NCBI RefSeq assembly: GCF_900602065.1
Contig: NZ_UWFN01000350.1
Coordinates: 62,001 to 126,000 of the forward strand
DNA from: Pseudomonas viridiflava
GTDB taxonomy: Bacteria > Pseudomonadota > Gammaproteobacteria > Pseudomonadales > Pseudomonadaceae
Length of the DNA stretch: 64,000 nt
Direction: 5' to 3'
Part shown: positions 16,182 through 25,781 of the stretch, piece by piece
Numbering within the stretch: the first letter of the stretch is position 1
How the letters are laid out: each line of letters opens with the position of its first letter
Position numbers and translations under genes: made by a program
Notes under the pieces: model-generated
Told to the model about the DNA's origin: nothing
Database searches by the model: none
What the model saw: only the letters and a program-made list of their open reading frames with translations

Positions 16182-16196
16182 TGTAGTTATACTACA
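16182..16196. promoter_or_regulatory. Palindrome TGTAGTTATACTACA, probable RpiR/HexR-type operator
   Basis: Perfect 6-bp arms with a 3-nt centre, 46 bp before the RpiR-like gene. It agrees with the TGTARTTnnAYTACA shape known for HexR-type sites, to which this regulator is related. A further TGTAG direct repeat lies at 16171. Autoregulation is inferred. Confidence 0.6.
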
Positions 16197-16288
16197 TGAC
16201 CTGCGGGACGCCCAGTTAAACGAACCCGGTAAGGTAATCAGGAACGATTTGGGGAGAAGTCAGGCAACGAAATAGGACAATTCCTACA

Positions 16289-18796
16289 TCAATGCCAGAT
16301 CTGGCTCGCGTTTTCTCGCAGAACTTCAGCCAGAATCTCAGCCTCAATCGGCCGACTGATCAAGTACCCCTGCACCTCATCGCAACCATTGCCGCGCAGG
16401 AAGTCCAGCTGCGTCTGAGTTTCCACACCTTCCGCGACCACTTTCAAACCCAGGCTATGCGCCATGTCGATAATGGCGCGAGTGATTGCCGCGTCTTCGG
16501 TGCCTTCGCCCAACCCGCGAATGAAGGCCTGATCGATTTTCACGTAGTCCACGGGAAAGCGCTTGAGATAACTCAATGAAGAATATCCGGTACCAAAGTC
16601 ATCAATCGCCAGCTTCACCCCCAATTCCCGTAACTGTTGGAAAGTGGTGATAATGTGCTCGACGTTGTCGAGCAATTGGCTTTCGGTCAGCTCCAGTTCC
16701 AGCCAGTGAGGCGCCAGTCCGGTTTCCTCCAGTACTTGTCGCACCAGGCTGACCAGTTTGCCCTGACGTAATTGATGCACCGACAGGTTGACTGATACAC
16801 GGATGGGCTCAAGCCCTTGGCTCTGCCATTCACATGCCTGGCGGCAGGCTTCGCGCAGGACAATCTCGCCAATGGAAACAATCAAGCCAGTCTCTTCAGC
16901 CAGACTGATGAAGTCTCCAGGCGGCACCATACCGCGCTCGGGGTGGCGCCAGCGCACCAGAGCCTCTGCTGCATCGAGACGTCCAGTCGCCAATGACAGC
17001 TTGGGTTGATAGAAAACCTCCAACTGTCGGCCTTCAATCGCCCTGCGTAGTTGAATCTCCAGCTGCAGACGCTCAAGGGTGCTGGCTTGCAGGCTTTCGG
17101 TGAAGAACTGGAAGTTGTTACCGCCCAAATGCTTGGCGTGCTGCATCGCGATGTTGGCCTGATTGACCAGCGCCGAAATTTCCCGTGCCGAATCCGGCAA
17201 CAGGCTGATACCAACCGACGCACTGACAACCAACTCATGGCCCGCTACGGAGATGGGCGTTCTCAGCTTGGCCAACAGACGTGTGGTGACGCGGGTCAGA
17301 CTGGAAAGACTGCCGTACGAGTCAAACAGCACCGCAAATTCATCGCCGGACAATCTGGCAATAGTGTCCGCTTCCGGCAAGGTACTGCCCAGCCGGCGCG
17401 AGACCTGTTTGAGCAACTGGTCGGCCACTTCATGACCGAGGCTGTCATTGAGCAGTTTGAAGCGGTCCAGATTAATGTGCAGCAGCGCCAGACTCCTGCC
17501 GCCTTGCCGCACCCGCTGACTGGCTTCGTGCAGGCGCTCCTTGAACAGCGACCGGTTGGCGAGCCCGGTCAGCTCGTCGTAATGAGTCAGATAGCGCATA
17601 CGCTCTTCGGACTGCCTACGCGCAGAGAGATCGGCGAAGAAGCCAACGATATGGCTCATATTGCCGGCAATATCCCGCACCACGCTCAGGTGCAGCCATT
17701 GAGGGTACAGCTCGCCATTCTTGCGGGTTTCGACCAGCTCGCCTTCCCAACATCCGGTTTGCTCAAGCGATTGGTGAATGACCTGAAAGTGTCTTCGCGC
17801 ATCACGGCTGCTGGCGATATCAGTCACTTTACGGCCGACCATATCCTCTTGTTCATAGCCGGTCACTCGGCTGAAAGCCTGATTAACCGCGAGAATGTTG
17901 TAGTCCGGATCGAAGATGACGATGCCTTCACTGGCCGCCTCGAATACGGTTGCCGCCAGCCGGGGCGGGCTTTTGCTCAGGGCAAGATTGGCTTCCTCCA
18001 GCTCCTGAGTGCGCTGTACTACGCGAGTCTCCAACTCTGCCTGGGCCTCACGCAGGCTGCGCTCGGCTTTGCGGCGCTGTTCTATTTCCCGGGCAAGTTC
18101 AGTGTTGAGTTGCTCGCTCTGAGCCTGAGCCTGCTGCAAAAACTCGATCAGCGCCTGATTCTGAAAGCGCCTTATCAGCCCTCGATGAATCAAGCGGTTA
18201 ACCTGCCAGGCGACAACGCTAAGGGCCATTAACAGGATTAACCCTAACCATCCCCAGCCCCGCAAAGGAACATCACCGCCCCAGAAGGAATAGATAATGG
18301 GCGGCAAAAGACACGCCAGGGTAAACGTGAGAAATGCAGTAATGCTCACCGCATAGGCGACACTCGCCGAGAGCGTCGCTACGCCGATCAGGCCAAATAC
18401 CCAGGCTTGCTGCTGAAAGTTTTCGACGGGCACCAACACGAGCGCCGCGCTGGCCAGGGTAAGTCCGCTGGCACAGGCGCCCAACAGAAATGTCTGCCCC
18501 CAGATCGGTAGCGCACGTCGCTCGGCGGATGCAGAGCGAAAGGCGGCGACCTGAAAAACCCGCAACCCCACCAATGCGGCAAGCCAGCCGAGCCAGACGC
18601 CCACTAACAGATAGCGCTCTGGCCCCCATAACAGCCAGGCGCAGACCACGCCATTGATCAGCATGAACAGTGTGGGCAGCAACGAGCCTTGATACAGCAT
18701 GCGCGTGCGCTCGACTGCCAACTGGCTGGCGTACTGCTTGCGGATATTGCGCCGGTCTACCCGAGAAGTGGCCGTCGCGCTGAAGCTTGAAGTCAT
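16289..18796 (-). CDS. Membrane-anchored PAS-GGDEF-EAL cyclic-di-GMP protein
   Basis: 835 residues. Order: about six hydrophobic helices (residues 40-205), a coiled coil rich in Gln/Glu (about 215-275), a PAS domain (about 283-400, AASEGIVIFDPDYNILAVNQAF), a GGDEF domain (about 405-565) and an EAL domain (about 578-830). The cyclase motif is SGDEF, a tolerated variant; the inhibitory RxxD site reads PEAD and lacks Arg. The phosphodiesterase part is intact: EALVRW, NLSVHQ, DDFGTGYSS and EGVET. The protein therefore at least could hydrolyse c-di-GMP, with synthesis less certain. It matches PA5442 by position next to uvrD, which is divergent. Signal sensed by PAS unknown. Confidence 0.9.
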   Translation of the reverse strand: MTSSFSATATSRVDRRNIRKQYASQLAVERTRMLYQGSLLPTLFMLINGVVCAWLLWGPERYLLVGVWLGWLAALVGLRVFQVAAFRSASAERRALPIWGQTFLLGACASGLTLASAALVLVPVENFQQQAWVFGLIGVATLSASVAYAVSITAFLTFTLACLLPPIIYSFWGGDVPLRGWGWLGLILLMALSVVAWQVNRLIHRGLIRRFQNQALIEFLQQAQAQSEQLNTELAREIEQRRKAERSLREAQAELETRVVQRTQELEEANLALSKSPPRLAATVFEAASEGIVIFDPDYNILAVNQAFSRVTGYEQEDMVGRKVTDIASSRDARRHFQVIHQSLEQTGCWEGELVETRKNGELYPQWLHLSVVRDIAGNMSHIVGFFADLSARRQSEERMRYLTHYDELTGLANRSLFKERLHEASQRVRQGGRSLALLHINLDRFKLLNDSLGHEVADQLLKQVSRRLGSTLPEADTIARLSGDEFAVLFDSYGSLSSLTRVTTRLLAKLRTPISVAGHELVVSASVGISLLPDSAREISALVNQANIAMQHAKHLGGNNFQFFTESLQASTLERLQLEIQLRRAIEGRQLEVFYQPKLSLATGRLDAAEALVRWRHPERGMVPPGDFISLAEETGLIVSIGEIVLREACRQACEWQSQGLEPIRVSVNLSVHQLRQGKLVSLVRQVLEETGLAPHWLELELTESQLLDNVEHIITTFQQLRELGVKLAIDDFGTGYSSLSYLKRFPVDYVKIDQAFIRGLGEGTEDAAITRAIIDMAHSLGLKVVAEGVETQTQLDFLRGNGCDEVQGYLISRPIEAEILAEVLRENASQIWH

Positions 18797-19033
18797 GGCA
18801 GTTTCTTATAATGGTGTGGCCTTGAACGTGCACGGAGCATACACAAGCGCCACCAGAGACCAAACGTCTCCTCTCATATTAAATGGCAGTTCGCCACTTG
18901 ACTCATTGTGCTCGTCTAATTCGGACATCTGGTCAGTACGGATGATTGCCTGCCGATCGTCGCCGAGCGCACTTTTGTCGATTCGGGCAAAGCATGGTTT
19001 GCCCGGTTTCGCTCGGCACCCTAGAATGCGTCG

Positions 19034-21217
19034 ATGCGCGATGATCTCTCCCTTCTGCTTAATTCCCTCAACGATGCCCAACGGCAGGCCGTAGCTGCCT
19101 CCGTGGGTCGTCAGTTGGTTCTGGCCGGCGCTGGTTCCGGCAAAACCCGTGTGCTGGTGCATCGCATCGCCTGGTTGATCCAGGTCGAGCAAGCCTCGCC
19201 ACACTCGATCCTGTCGGTGACCTTCACCAACAAGGCGGCAGCAGAAATGCGCCACCGGATCGAACAACTGATGGGTATCAACCCGGCAGGCATGTGGGTG
19301 GGCACGTTTCACGGCCTTGCGCACCGCTTGTTGCGCGCGCACTGGCAGGAAGCCAATCTGGCACAGACCTTCCAGATCCTGGACAGCGACGACCAGCAAC
19401 GCCTGGTCAAGCGCGTCATGCGCGAGCTGGGGCTGGATGAACAACGCTGGCCCGTCAAACAAGCCACTTGGTTTATCAACGGTCAAAAAGACGAAGGCCT
19501 GCGCCCCAAGCACATTCAGGCCAGCGGCGATCTTTTCCTGACCACCATGAAGTCGGTCTATGAAGCCTACGAAGTCGCCTGTCAGCGTGCCGGGGTAATT
19601 GATTTCTCCGAGCTGCTGCTGCGCGCGCTCGACCTGTGGCGCGACAACCCTGGCCTGCTCGCTCATTACCAGCGACGCTTCCGGCATGTACTGGTCGACG
19701 AATTCCAGGACACCAACGCCGTGCAATACGCCTGGCTGCGCTTGCTGGCGCAGGGCGGCGACAGCCTGATGGTCGTAGGCGATGACGATCAGTCGATTTA
19801 TGGCTGGCGCGGCGCAAAGATCGAAAACATCCACCAATATTCGTCTGACTTCCCGGACACCGAAGTCATACGTCTGGAACAGAACTACCGCTCCACCGCC
19901 AGCATCCTCAAGGCGGCCAACGGGCTGATCATCAATAACAGCGGGCGCATGGGCAAAGAGCTGTGGACTGATGTCGGCGATGGAGAGCTGATCAATCTGT
20001 ACGCAGCCTTCAACGAACACGACGAAGCCCGTTATGTCGTGGAAACCATCGAAAGCGCCCTCAAGACAGGGCTGGCGCGTAGCGAAATCGCCATTCTTTA
20101 TCGCTCCAACGCCCAGTCACGGGTGCTTGAAGAAGCGTTACTGCGCGAACGGATTCCCTACCGTATTTATGGTGGCCAACGCTTCTTCGAGCGTATGGAA
20201 ATCAAGAACGCCATGGCCTACCTGCGTTTGCTGGAAGGCCGGGGCAATGATGCAGCTCTTGAGCGGGTTATCAACGTTCCGGCCCGCGGCATCGGCGAAA
20301 AAACCGTCGAAGCGATACGTCAGCATGCTCGTCATGCCGACGTATCGATGTGGGAAGCCACTCGCCAACTGATCGCCAATAAGGGCCTGACCGGCCGTGC
20401 AGCAGGCGCGCTGAATGGTTTTGTCGAACTGATCGAAAACCTCGCCGCCAAGGTCATGGAAATGCCGCTGCACTTGATGACGCAGACCGTCATCGAGCAG
20501 TCCGGGCTGATCAATTACCACAAGGAAGAGAAAGGCGAAAAAGGCCAGGCCCGGGTAGAAAACCTTGAGGAACTGGTCAGCGCCGCGCGCAACTTCGAAA
20601 ACAACGAAGAACACGCCGAGCTGACCCCGTTGGCGGCATTCCTCGGCCATGCTTCGCTGGAAGCCGGGGATACCCAGGCCGAGGAGCACGAAGACAGCAT
20701 TCAGTTGATGACCCTGCACAGCGCCAAGGGCCTGGAATTCCCTTACGTGTTCCTGGTAGGCATGGAAGAAGGCCTGTTCCCGCACAAGATGAGCCTGGAG
20801 GAACCTGGACGTCTCGAAGAAGAACGGCGTCTGGCGTACGTGGGCATTACTCGCGCCATGCAGCAACTGGTAATGACCTATGCGGAAACACGTCGCCTGT
20901 ACGGCAGCGAGACCTACAACAAGGTATCGCGCTTCGTACGTGAAATCCCGCCGCTGCTGATTCAGGAAGTACGCTTGTCCAATAGCGTTAGCCGTCCATT
21001 CGGTGGCACGCAAAAGGTCAGCACCAGCAACCTCTTCAACGGCACCGGGATTCCGGAAACCTCCTTCAGTCTCGGCCAGCGTGTGCAGCACGCGGTGTTT
21101 GGCGAAGGGGTGATCTTGAATTTCGAAGGCGCAGGCGCGCAGGCACGAGTGCAGGTCAACTTCGCAGAAGGCAGCAAGTGGCTGATGATGGGCTACGCGA
21201 AGCTGGAGGCTATTTAG
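19034..21217 (+). CDS. uvrD: DNA helicase II (UvrD)
   Basis: 727 residues, normal for UvrD. Superfamily 1 helicase motifs are all in place: Walker A GAGSGKT (residues 32-38), VTFTNKAAAEMR, the DEFQDTN box with the QSIYGWRGA motif III, and TLHSAKGLEFPYVF with GITRAMQQL near the C-terminus. It unwinds DNA 3'-5' in nucleotide excision and mismatch repair. No LexA box is evident in the 237 bp upstream, but I could not screen this rigorously. Single-gene unit followed by a REP pair. Confidence 0.95.
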   Translation: MRDDLSLLLNSLNDAQRQAVAASVGRQLVLAGAGSGKTRVLVHRIAWLIQVEQASPHSILSVTFTNKAAAEMRHRIEQLMGINPAGMWVGTFHGLAHRLLRAHWQEANLAQTFQILDSDDQQRLVKRVMRELGLDEQRWPVKQATWFINGQKDEGLRPKHIQASGDLFLTTMKSVYEAYEVACQRAGVIDFSELLLRALDLWRDNPGLLAHYQRRFRHVLVDEFQDTNAVQYAWLRLLAQGGDSLMVVGDDDQSIYGWRGAKIENIHQYSSDFPDTEVIRLEQNYRSTASILKAANGLIINNSGRMGKELWTDVGDGELINLYAAFNEHDEARYVVETIESALKTGLARSEIAILYRSNAQSRVLEEALLRERIPYRIYGGQRFFERMEIKNAMAYLRLLEGRGNDAALERVINVPARGIGEKTVEAIRQHARHADVSMWEATRQLIANKGLTGRAAGALNGFVELIENLAAKVMEMPLHLMTQTVIEQSGLINYHKEEKGEKGQARVENLEELVSAARNFENNEEHAELTPLAAFLGHASLEAGDTQAEEHEDSIQLMTLHSAKGLEFPYVFLVGMEEGLFPHKMSLEEPGRLEEERRLAYVGITRAMQQLVMTYAETRRLYGSETYNKVSRFVREIPPLLIQEVRLSNSVSRPFGGTQKVSTSNLFNGTGIPETSFSLGQRVQHAVFGEGVILNFEGAGAQARVQVNFAEGSKWLMMGYAKLEAI

Positions 21218-21250
21218 ACTGCTGACTCGTTGTCTGAATGGAAATACTTC

Positions 21251-21340
21251 CTGTGGGAGCTGGGCTTGCCCGCGATAAGGTCAACGCGGTTTCATGTGAA
21301 TCGTATCCAGCCTTATCGCGGGCAAGCCCAGCTCCCACAG
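21251..21340. repeat. REP inverted pair, long-arm subtype
   Basis: Arms of 30 bp, starting CTGTGGGAGCTGGGCTTGCC and ending in its reverse complement, are perfect copies of each other with a 30-nt centre. It sits after uvrD. The rest of the 345-bp gap 21218-21562 shows nothing else recognisable. Confidence 0.9.
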
Positions 21341-21562
21341 ACAGCAGCGATGCAGCGGCAGATTGAATCCGCCCCCGGTCACCTCCATATAGATGACACT
21401 GTCCGGCGATCCGTCCTACAGAACTTTCACCAACGCCCTACGGACCAACCTACATAGGGTCTTCGGGAATTACGCAAAAGCCGGAAACACTTGGCCGCTA
21501 GCCAGACACATATGCCCTATGCAATATGGCGCGCGTGCAATCCACAAAACGGGAATACCCTT

Positions 21563-22417
21563 ATGCAACGTTTTCTAAGCATCGCTATGGCGTTGTGCAT
21601 CGGGCTCACCATGAGCTTCGAGGCCAATGCTGCGCGTTTCGGTGGTGGCAAGAGCATGGGCTCGGCGCCAAGCCATCAGGCGCGCCAGGCTCCATCCACC
21701 CCTGCCGCAGCGCCTAACGCTGCTGGCCGCCCGGCACCTGCTGCCAGCGGCGCTTCCCGCTGGCTCGGCCCATTGGCCGGTATCGCTGCCGGCGGCCTGC
21801 TCGCTTCCATGTTCATGGGCGACGGCTTCCAGGGGATGCAAATCTTCGACATCCTGATCATGGCAGTCATTGCCTTCCTGATCTTCCGCTTCATCGCTGC
21901 TCGTCGTCGTAAGCAACAAGGCGAGCAAATGGCTACTGCTGCTGGCCCGATGAATTATCAGCGTGAAGCCGCTCAACAGCCTGCCCAGAACTCGATTTTC
22001 GGTGGTTCGGGTGCAGCCTCGGCAGCCGCTCCGGTGATCAATGCTCCGGCCTGGTTCAACGAAACGCGCTTCCTTGAAGCCGCTCGTAGCCACTTCCAGT
22101 CGCTGCAACAGCACTGGGACGCGAACGAGATGGACAAGATCGAAGAGTTCGTGACCCCACAGATGCTGCAGTTCCTGAAGAAAGAGCGTGCAGATCTGGG
22201 CGACGCGTTCCAGTCGACTTACATCGACAACCTGACCGTGCAACTGGACGGCCTGGATGATCGCGCTGACAAGACCATCGCTACGCTGACCTTCAGCGGT
22301 GTTTCCAAATCTTCGCGCTTTGACCAAGGCGAAGTGTTCAGCGAAAGCTGGAACATGGAACGCCCGCAAGGCGAGAATCAGCCTTGGCTGGTTGCTGGTA
22401 TCCGCCAGAACGGCTGA
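21563..22417 (+). CDS. Tim44-like domain membrane protein
   Basis: 284 residues. A signal or anchor segment (QRFLSIAMALCIGLTMSF) is followed by a Gly/Ala/Pro-rich linker, two hydrophobic helices (about 72-92 and 97-115) and a C-terminal Tim44-like domain from about residue 165 (FLEAARSHFQSLQQHWDANEMDKI). Bacterial Tim44-domain proteins are of unclear function; a scaffold role at the inner membrane is assumed by analogy. ATG at 21563 is used since GGGAAT precedes it and the signal sequence begins there; the longer reading frame upstream is not membrane-like. It ends in a strong terminator, so it is a single-gene unit. Confidence 0.85.
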   Translation: MQRFLSIAMALCIGLTMSFEANAARFGGGKSMGSAPSHQARQAPSTPAAAPNAAGRPAPAASGASRWLGPLAGIAAGGLLASMFMGDGFQGMQIFDILIMAVIAFLIFRFIAARRRKQQGEQMATAAGPMNYQREAAQQPAQNSIFGGSGAASAAAPVINAPAWFNETRFLEAARSHFQSLQQHWDANEMDKIEEFVTPQMLQFLKKERADLGDAFQSTYIDNLTVQLDGLDDRADKTIATLTFSGVSKSSRFDQGEVFSESWNMERPQGENQPWLVAGIRQNG

Positions 22418-22442
22418 TCCAGACAGCTTCACGCATCAGCAA

Positions 22443-22468
22443 AACCCCGGACTTGTCCGGGGTTTTTG
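22443..22468 (+). terminator. Intrinsic terminator after the Tim44-domain gene
   Basis: AACCCCGGAC-TT-GTCCGGGGTT followed by TTTGTTTT: a 10-bp GC-rich stem and T tract, 26 nt after the stop codon. Confidence 0.9.
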
Positions 22469-22549
22469 TTTTATCCGTTGGGATAGTTATTTTGAGAAAG
22501 GCTTTAAGCTACTGTATAAACCGCGCCATCAAGTCAGAGGAGCCAGGCC

Positions 22550-22957
22550 GTGGAAGAAGTCATTGAACAATTACGCGAAGCGAATGAACCTGTTCCGGTT
22601 CCGCTGGAGCTGCCCGACGAGGACCAACTCGTTGAGGTCGAAGAACAGCTGTTCATCAACATCCCCTTCGTCTTCAAGGAATTTCTCCTGACGGTAAGCG
22701 ACGTGGTGTACGGCAGCCTGGAGCCGGTAACGGTTACCGACCCCGGATCGCATACTTATCTGCCTGAGGTCGCGGCCTCTGCCTGGGATATTGGCGTGCC
22801 ACGCGAGCTGATCCCGATCTGTCAGGACGGCGAAGACTACTACTGCGTCGAAGAAGACGGCACTGTAGTGTTGTGGTCCGGCGAAGAAGAGCTGGTTACC
22901 GAAGAAAGCTGGGAATCGGTATGGCACTGGGCGCGGGACGTCTGGCTGGAAAGCTGA
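22550..22957 (+). CDS. SMI1/KNR4-family protein
   Basis: 135 acidic residues. The pattern LPDEDQLVEVEEQLFINIPFVFKEFL followed by LIPICQDGEDYYCVEEDGTVVLW is that of the SMI1/KNR4 (SUKH) superfamily. Members include immunity proteins of contact-dependent toxins as well as stand-alone housekeeping proteins; no toxin gene is nearby, so the stand-alone type is more likely. Start is a GTG at 22550 with GAGGAG 8 nt before it. The cargo or partner cannot be inferred. Confidence 0.8.
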   Translation: MEEVIEQLREANEPVPVPLELPDEDQLVEVEEQLFINIPFVFKEFLLTVSDVVYGSLEPVTVTDPGSHTYLPEVAASAWDIGVPRELIPICQDGEDYYCVEEDGTVVLWSGEEELVTEESWESVWHWARDVWLES

Positions 22958-22973
22958 GCCGCGTTACCTGGAT

Positions 22974-23058
22974 CTGTAGGAGCTGCCGAAGGCTGCGAAT
23001 AGCGATGAGTCAGACAAACCGCTATCGGCGCCGTCGTAACCTCCGACAACTCCTACAG
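22974..23058. repeat. REP-like inverted pair, CTGTAGGAGCTGCCGAAGG subtype, right arm degraded
   Basis: The left arm is identical to the one at 46854. The right arm keeps only CGACAACTCCTACAG, so the pair is partly decayed here. It lies between two converging genes. Confidence 0.75.
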
Positions 23059-23087
23059 TACCCAGTTATCAGGCTTCAATCGGGCCG

Positions 23088-24851
23088 CTAGTGCCCATTC
23101 GACTCCTGGTTATTGCCCAGCGTCTCCAGCAACGCGATCTGCATACGCGTATGTACTCTGATGAACCAGCGCCATGCTACTGCCGCGACAATGGCGGCGA
23201 TCACGGCGATCAGAATCAGCAGTTCGTTGGTCGGCAGAATGCTCGCGGACAGCGCCGCGAGCATCACGAAGATCACCAGCAAAGACAGCAGAGGAATCAC
23301 CTCGGCGATCACTTTGCGCACTCGCGCCGTGTGCCGGCCTGCCATCTCCGGTTTGACGCCCATCTCAGCCAGCAGCATCGACAGCGCTTTGAGCTTGCGA
23401 TAAGCCGCGATCAGGAATGGCAACGACAGCAACAAGGCAGCGCCACAGATCCAGGCTTTCTGTTGCCCTACGTCGCCGACCCAGTCGCTGATATACACAC
23501 CGATGCGCTCGGCGAAATAGCCTCCGCAGAAGAATATGGCCACGACCAGGGCCAGATTAACCCCGACCTGCAACAGAATCCGCCGAATCATCGATGCCAG
23601 CAGCGCGCCCTCGCCTTGCGGCTGGATGCTGCGTAGCCACTCACCGTACATGCCAAACACACGCGCTACGCGGCGAGGCATGATGCTTGCCAGTTGGTTG
23701 GACAACGGATCGGCACCGCGAATCAGATACGGCGTCAGCAACGTCGTGATGGCGGAAACGGCGACCGCCACCGGGTAAAGGAAGTCGCTGGTGACCTGAA
23801 GAGTCATCCCAAGCGCCGCGATGATGAAAGAGAACTCGCCAATCTGAGAGAGGCCCATGCCCACGCGCAGCGAGGTCTTGCCATCGTTACCGGCGAGAAA
23901 TGCACCAAGCCCGCAGGAAAGCATCTTGCCGAGGACAACGGCGACGGTGATCACCGCAATCGGCCAGGCGTATTGCACAAGGATCGCAGGATCTATCATC
24001 AAGCCGATCGCGACGAAAAAAATGGCGCTGAACATGTCACGAATCGGCTCGATCAAGCGCTCAATTTTCAACAGCTGGCGAGACTCGGCCATGATCGCAC
24101 CGATCAGGAAAGCACCCAGTACCATGCTGTATTCAAGCTTCACGACCAGCAGGCAGAAACCGAAACACAGACCGAGCACGGTGATGAGCAGCATTTCGTT
24201 GCTTTCAAATTTCGCCACATAAGCAAGCAGACGCGGGACCAGCAGGATGCCGATCACCAGAGCAACGATCATGAACAGCGAGAGCTTGCCGACGGTGGAG
24301 AACACCTCGCCGGAGCTGACCGATCCACTGACTGCGATCCCGGACAGCAACGCGATAATGCCGATCCCCAGGATGTCTTCAACAATCAGCACGCCGAAAA
24401 TCAGCTGCGCGAAGGGCTGATTCTTCATTTTCAGATCGTTGAGCGCCTTGACGATGATGGTCGTCGACGAAATCGCCAGGATTGCGCCGAGGAACAGCGA
24501 ATCCATGGTGCTCCAGCCGAAGTACTGACCGATCTCATACCCGATCCAGATCATCAGGGTAATTTCGAGAAACGCCGCGATAAAGGCTGTAGCACCAACC
24601 TTGAACAGCTTGCGCAGGCTGAACTCCAGCCCCAGGCAAAACATCAGGAAGATAACCCCTAGCTCGGCGAGGGTTTTGATGGTGTCTTCGTCGTGGATCA
24701 GCCCGAATGGCGGTGTATGCGGGCCGATGATAAAACCGGCGACGATGTAGCCCAGCACCACAGGCTGTTTGAGGCGATGAAAGAGGATAGTCACGACGCC
24801 AGCCACCAGCATGATCACTGCCAAATCCTGAATAAAGCTGATGGCATGCAT
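23088..24851 (-). CDS. CPA2-family monovalent cation:proton antiporter (KefB/YbaL-like, truncated form)
   Basis: 587 residues with about twelve hydrophobic helices in the Na+/H+ exchanger core (QPVVLGYIVAGFIIGPH, GLEFSLRKLFKVG, SSTTIIVKAL, VEDILGIGII). The C-terminal cytoplasmic TrkA-N (RCK) domain found in KefB/KefC/YbaL is absent; instead a second membrane region with four or so helices occupies residues 405-570. This layout corresponds to PA5518-type proteins. It probably exchanges K+ or Na+ for H+ at the inner membrane; gating must differ from Kef systems because the nucleotide-binding domain is missing. Confidence 0.87.
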   Translation of the reverse strand: MHAISFIQDLAVIMLVAGVVTILFHRLKQPVVLGYIVAGFIIGPHTPPFGLIHDEDTIKTLAELGVIFLMFCLGLEFSLRKLFKVGATAFIAAFLEITLMIWIGYEIGQYFGWSTMDSLFLGAILAISSTTIIVKALNDLKMKNQPFAQLIFGVLIVEDILGIGIIALLSGIAVSGSVSSGEVFSTVGKLSLFMIVALVIGILLVPRLLAYVAKFESNEMLLITVLGLCFGFCLLVVKLEYSMVLGAFLIGAIMAESRQLLKIERLIEPIRDMFSAIFFVAIGLMIDPAILVQYAWPIAVITVAVVLGKMLSCGLGAFLAGNDGKTSLRVGMGLSQIGEFSFIIAALGMTLQVTSDFLYPVAVAVSAITTLLTPYLIRGADPLSNQLASIMPRRVARVFGMYGEWLRSIQPQGEGALLASMIRRILLQVGVNLALVVAIFFCGGYFAERIGVYISDWVGDVGQQKAWICGAALLLSLPFLIAAYRKLKALSMLLAEMGVKPEMAGRHTARVRKVIAEVIPLLSLLVIFVMLAALSASILPTNELLILIAVIAAIVAAVAWRWFIRVHTRMQIALLETLGNNQESNGH

Positions 24852-25148
24852 GGGTCCGGCTCCTTATGAAACGCATTGCTGCTGGCCGAATCCCCGAAAA
24901 GCGACGGAGAATTCAGCTACTGCACTGCAAAAATCTGATTAATTTGTAAGAAATTGCCCGCTCCACGGGCTTTCGCAGGTTAACACTGCACATTCATTGA
25001 TAAAGCCGGTGCAATATATGGAAACAGATCGGGTAACCGCGTGACGGCCTCCAGCCAGCAAGCGTCCCGATAACTGCCACACAACGCTTGAATCCGTAAG
25101 CACCGCCATAAGGTGCAATTTCTGAACCGCCTTGATCGTGAGTACGCT

Positions 25149-25634
25149 ATGGAACCCGGAAACGCCCAGCTGTCGATGACTGTATTGATGACCCCGGACA
25201 TGGCCAACTTTTCTGGCAACGTACACGGCGGCACCCTTCTGAAGTATCTCGATGAAGTTGCCTACGCCTGTGCAAGCCGCTACGCAGGCCGTTACGTCGT
25301 AACCCTGTCAGTGGATCAGGTGATTTTCCGCGAGCCGATTCATGTCGGTGAATTGGTGACCTTCCTCGCGTCGGTGAACTACACCGGCAACACTTCCATG
25401 GAAGTGGGCATCAAGGTCGTCACGGAAAACATCCGCGAGCGCTCGGTGCGTCACACCAACAGTTGCTTCTTCACCATGGTCGCGGTGGATGACCAGCGCA
25501 AACCGGCCAGCGTCCCGCCGCTGGAACCAGAGAGCCCGGATGGCAAACGCCGCTACATTCAGGCTCAACAGCGTCGGCAGATCCGCCAGGAGCTGGAAAA
25601 GCGTTATCAGGAAATCAAGGACGAGACGCTTTAA
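25149..25634 (+). CDS. Acyl-CoA thioesterase (hot-dog fold)
   Basis: 161 residues of the YciA/BFIT type. The hot-dog core shows DMANFSGNVHGGTLLKYLDEVAYACASRYAG, with the catalytic Asp in LDE, and SVDQVIFREPIHVGELV. It hydrolyses acyl-CoA to free acid and CoA; the chain length preferred cannot be told. ATG at 25149 is preferred over one 36 nt earlier because family members begin just before the QLSMTVLMTPDMAN block. The C-terminal 30 residues are charged (RRYIQAQQRRQIRQELEKR), probably an extra helix. Confidence 0.88.
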   Translation: MEPGNAQLSMTVLMTPDMANFSGNVHGGTLLKYLDEVAYACASRYAGRYVVTLSVDQVIFREPIHVGELVTFLASVNYTGNTSMEVGIKVVTENIRERSVRHTNSCFFTMVAVDDQRKPASVPPLEPESPDGKRRYIQAQQRRQIRQELEKRYQEIKDETL

Positions 25635-25670
25635 GGCGAGACTCAACCCCGGTAAATCAGGCAGCTATTC

Positions 25671-25761
25671 CTGTGGGAGCCGGGCTTGCCCGCGATATAT
25701 GAGACGCAGATATAAGGTACACCGCGTGATCGTTTATCGCGGGCAAGCCCAGCTCCCACAG
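25671..25761. repeat. REP inverted pair, long-arm subtype
   Basis: Arms CTGTGGGAGCCGGGCTTGCC... and ...GGCAAGCCCAGCTCCCACAG with a centre of about 45 nt, between the thioesterase and pdxY ends (both genes end here). Confidence 0.88.
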
Positions 25762-25781
25762 TGAACCGTGCTGACCACACT

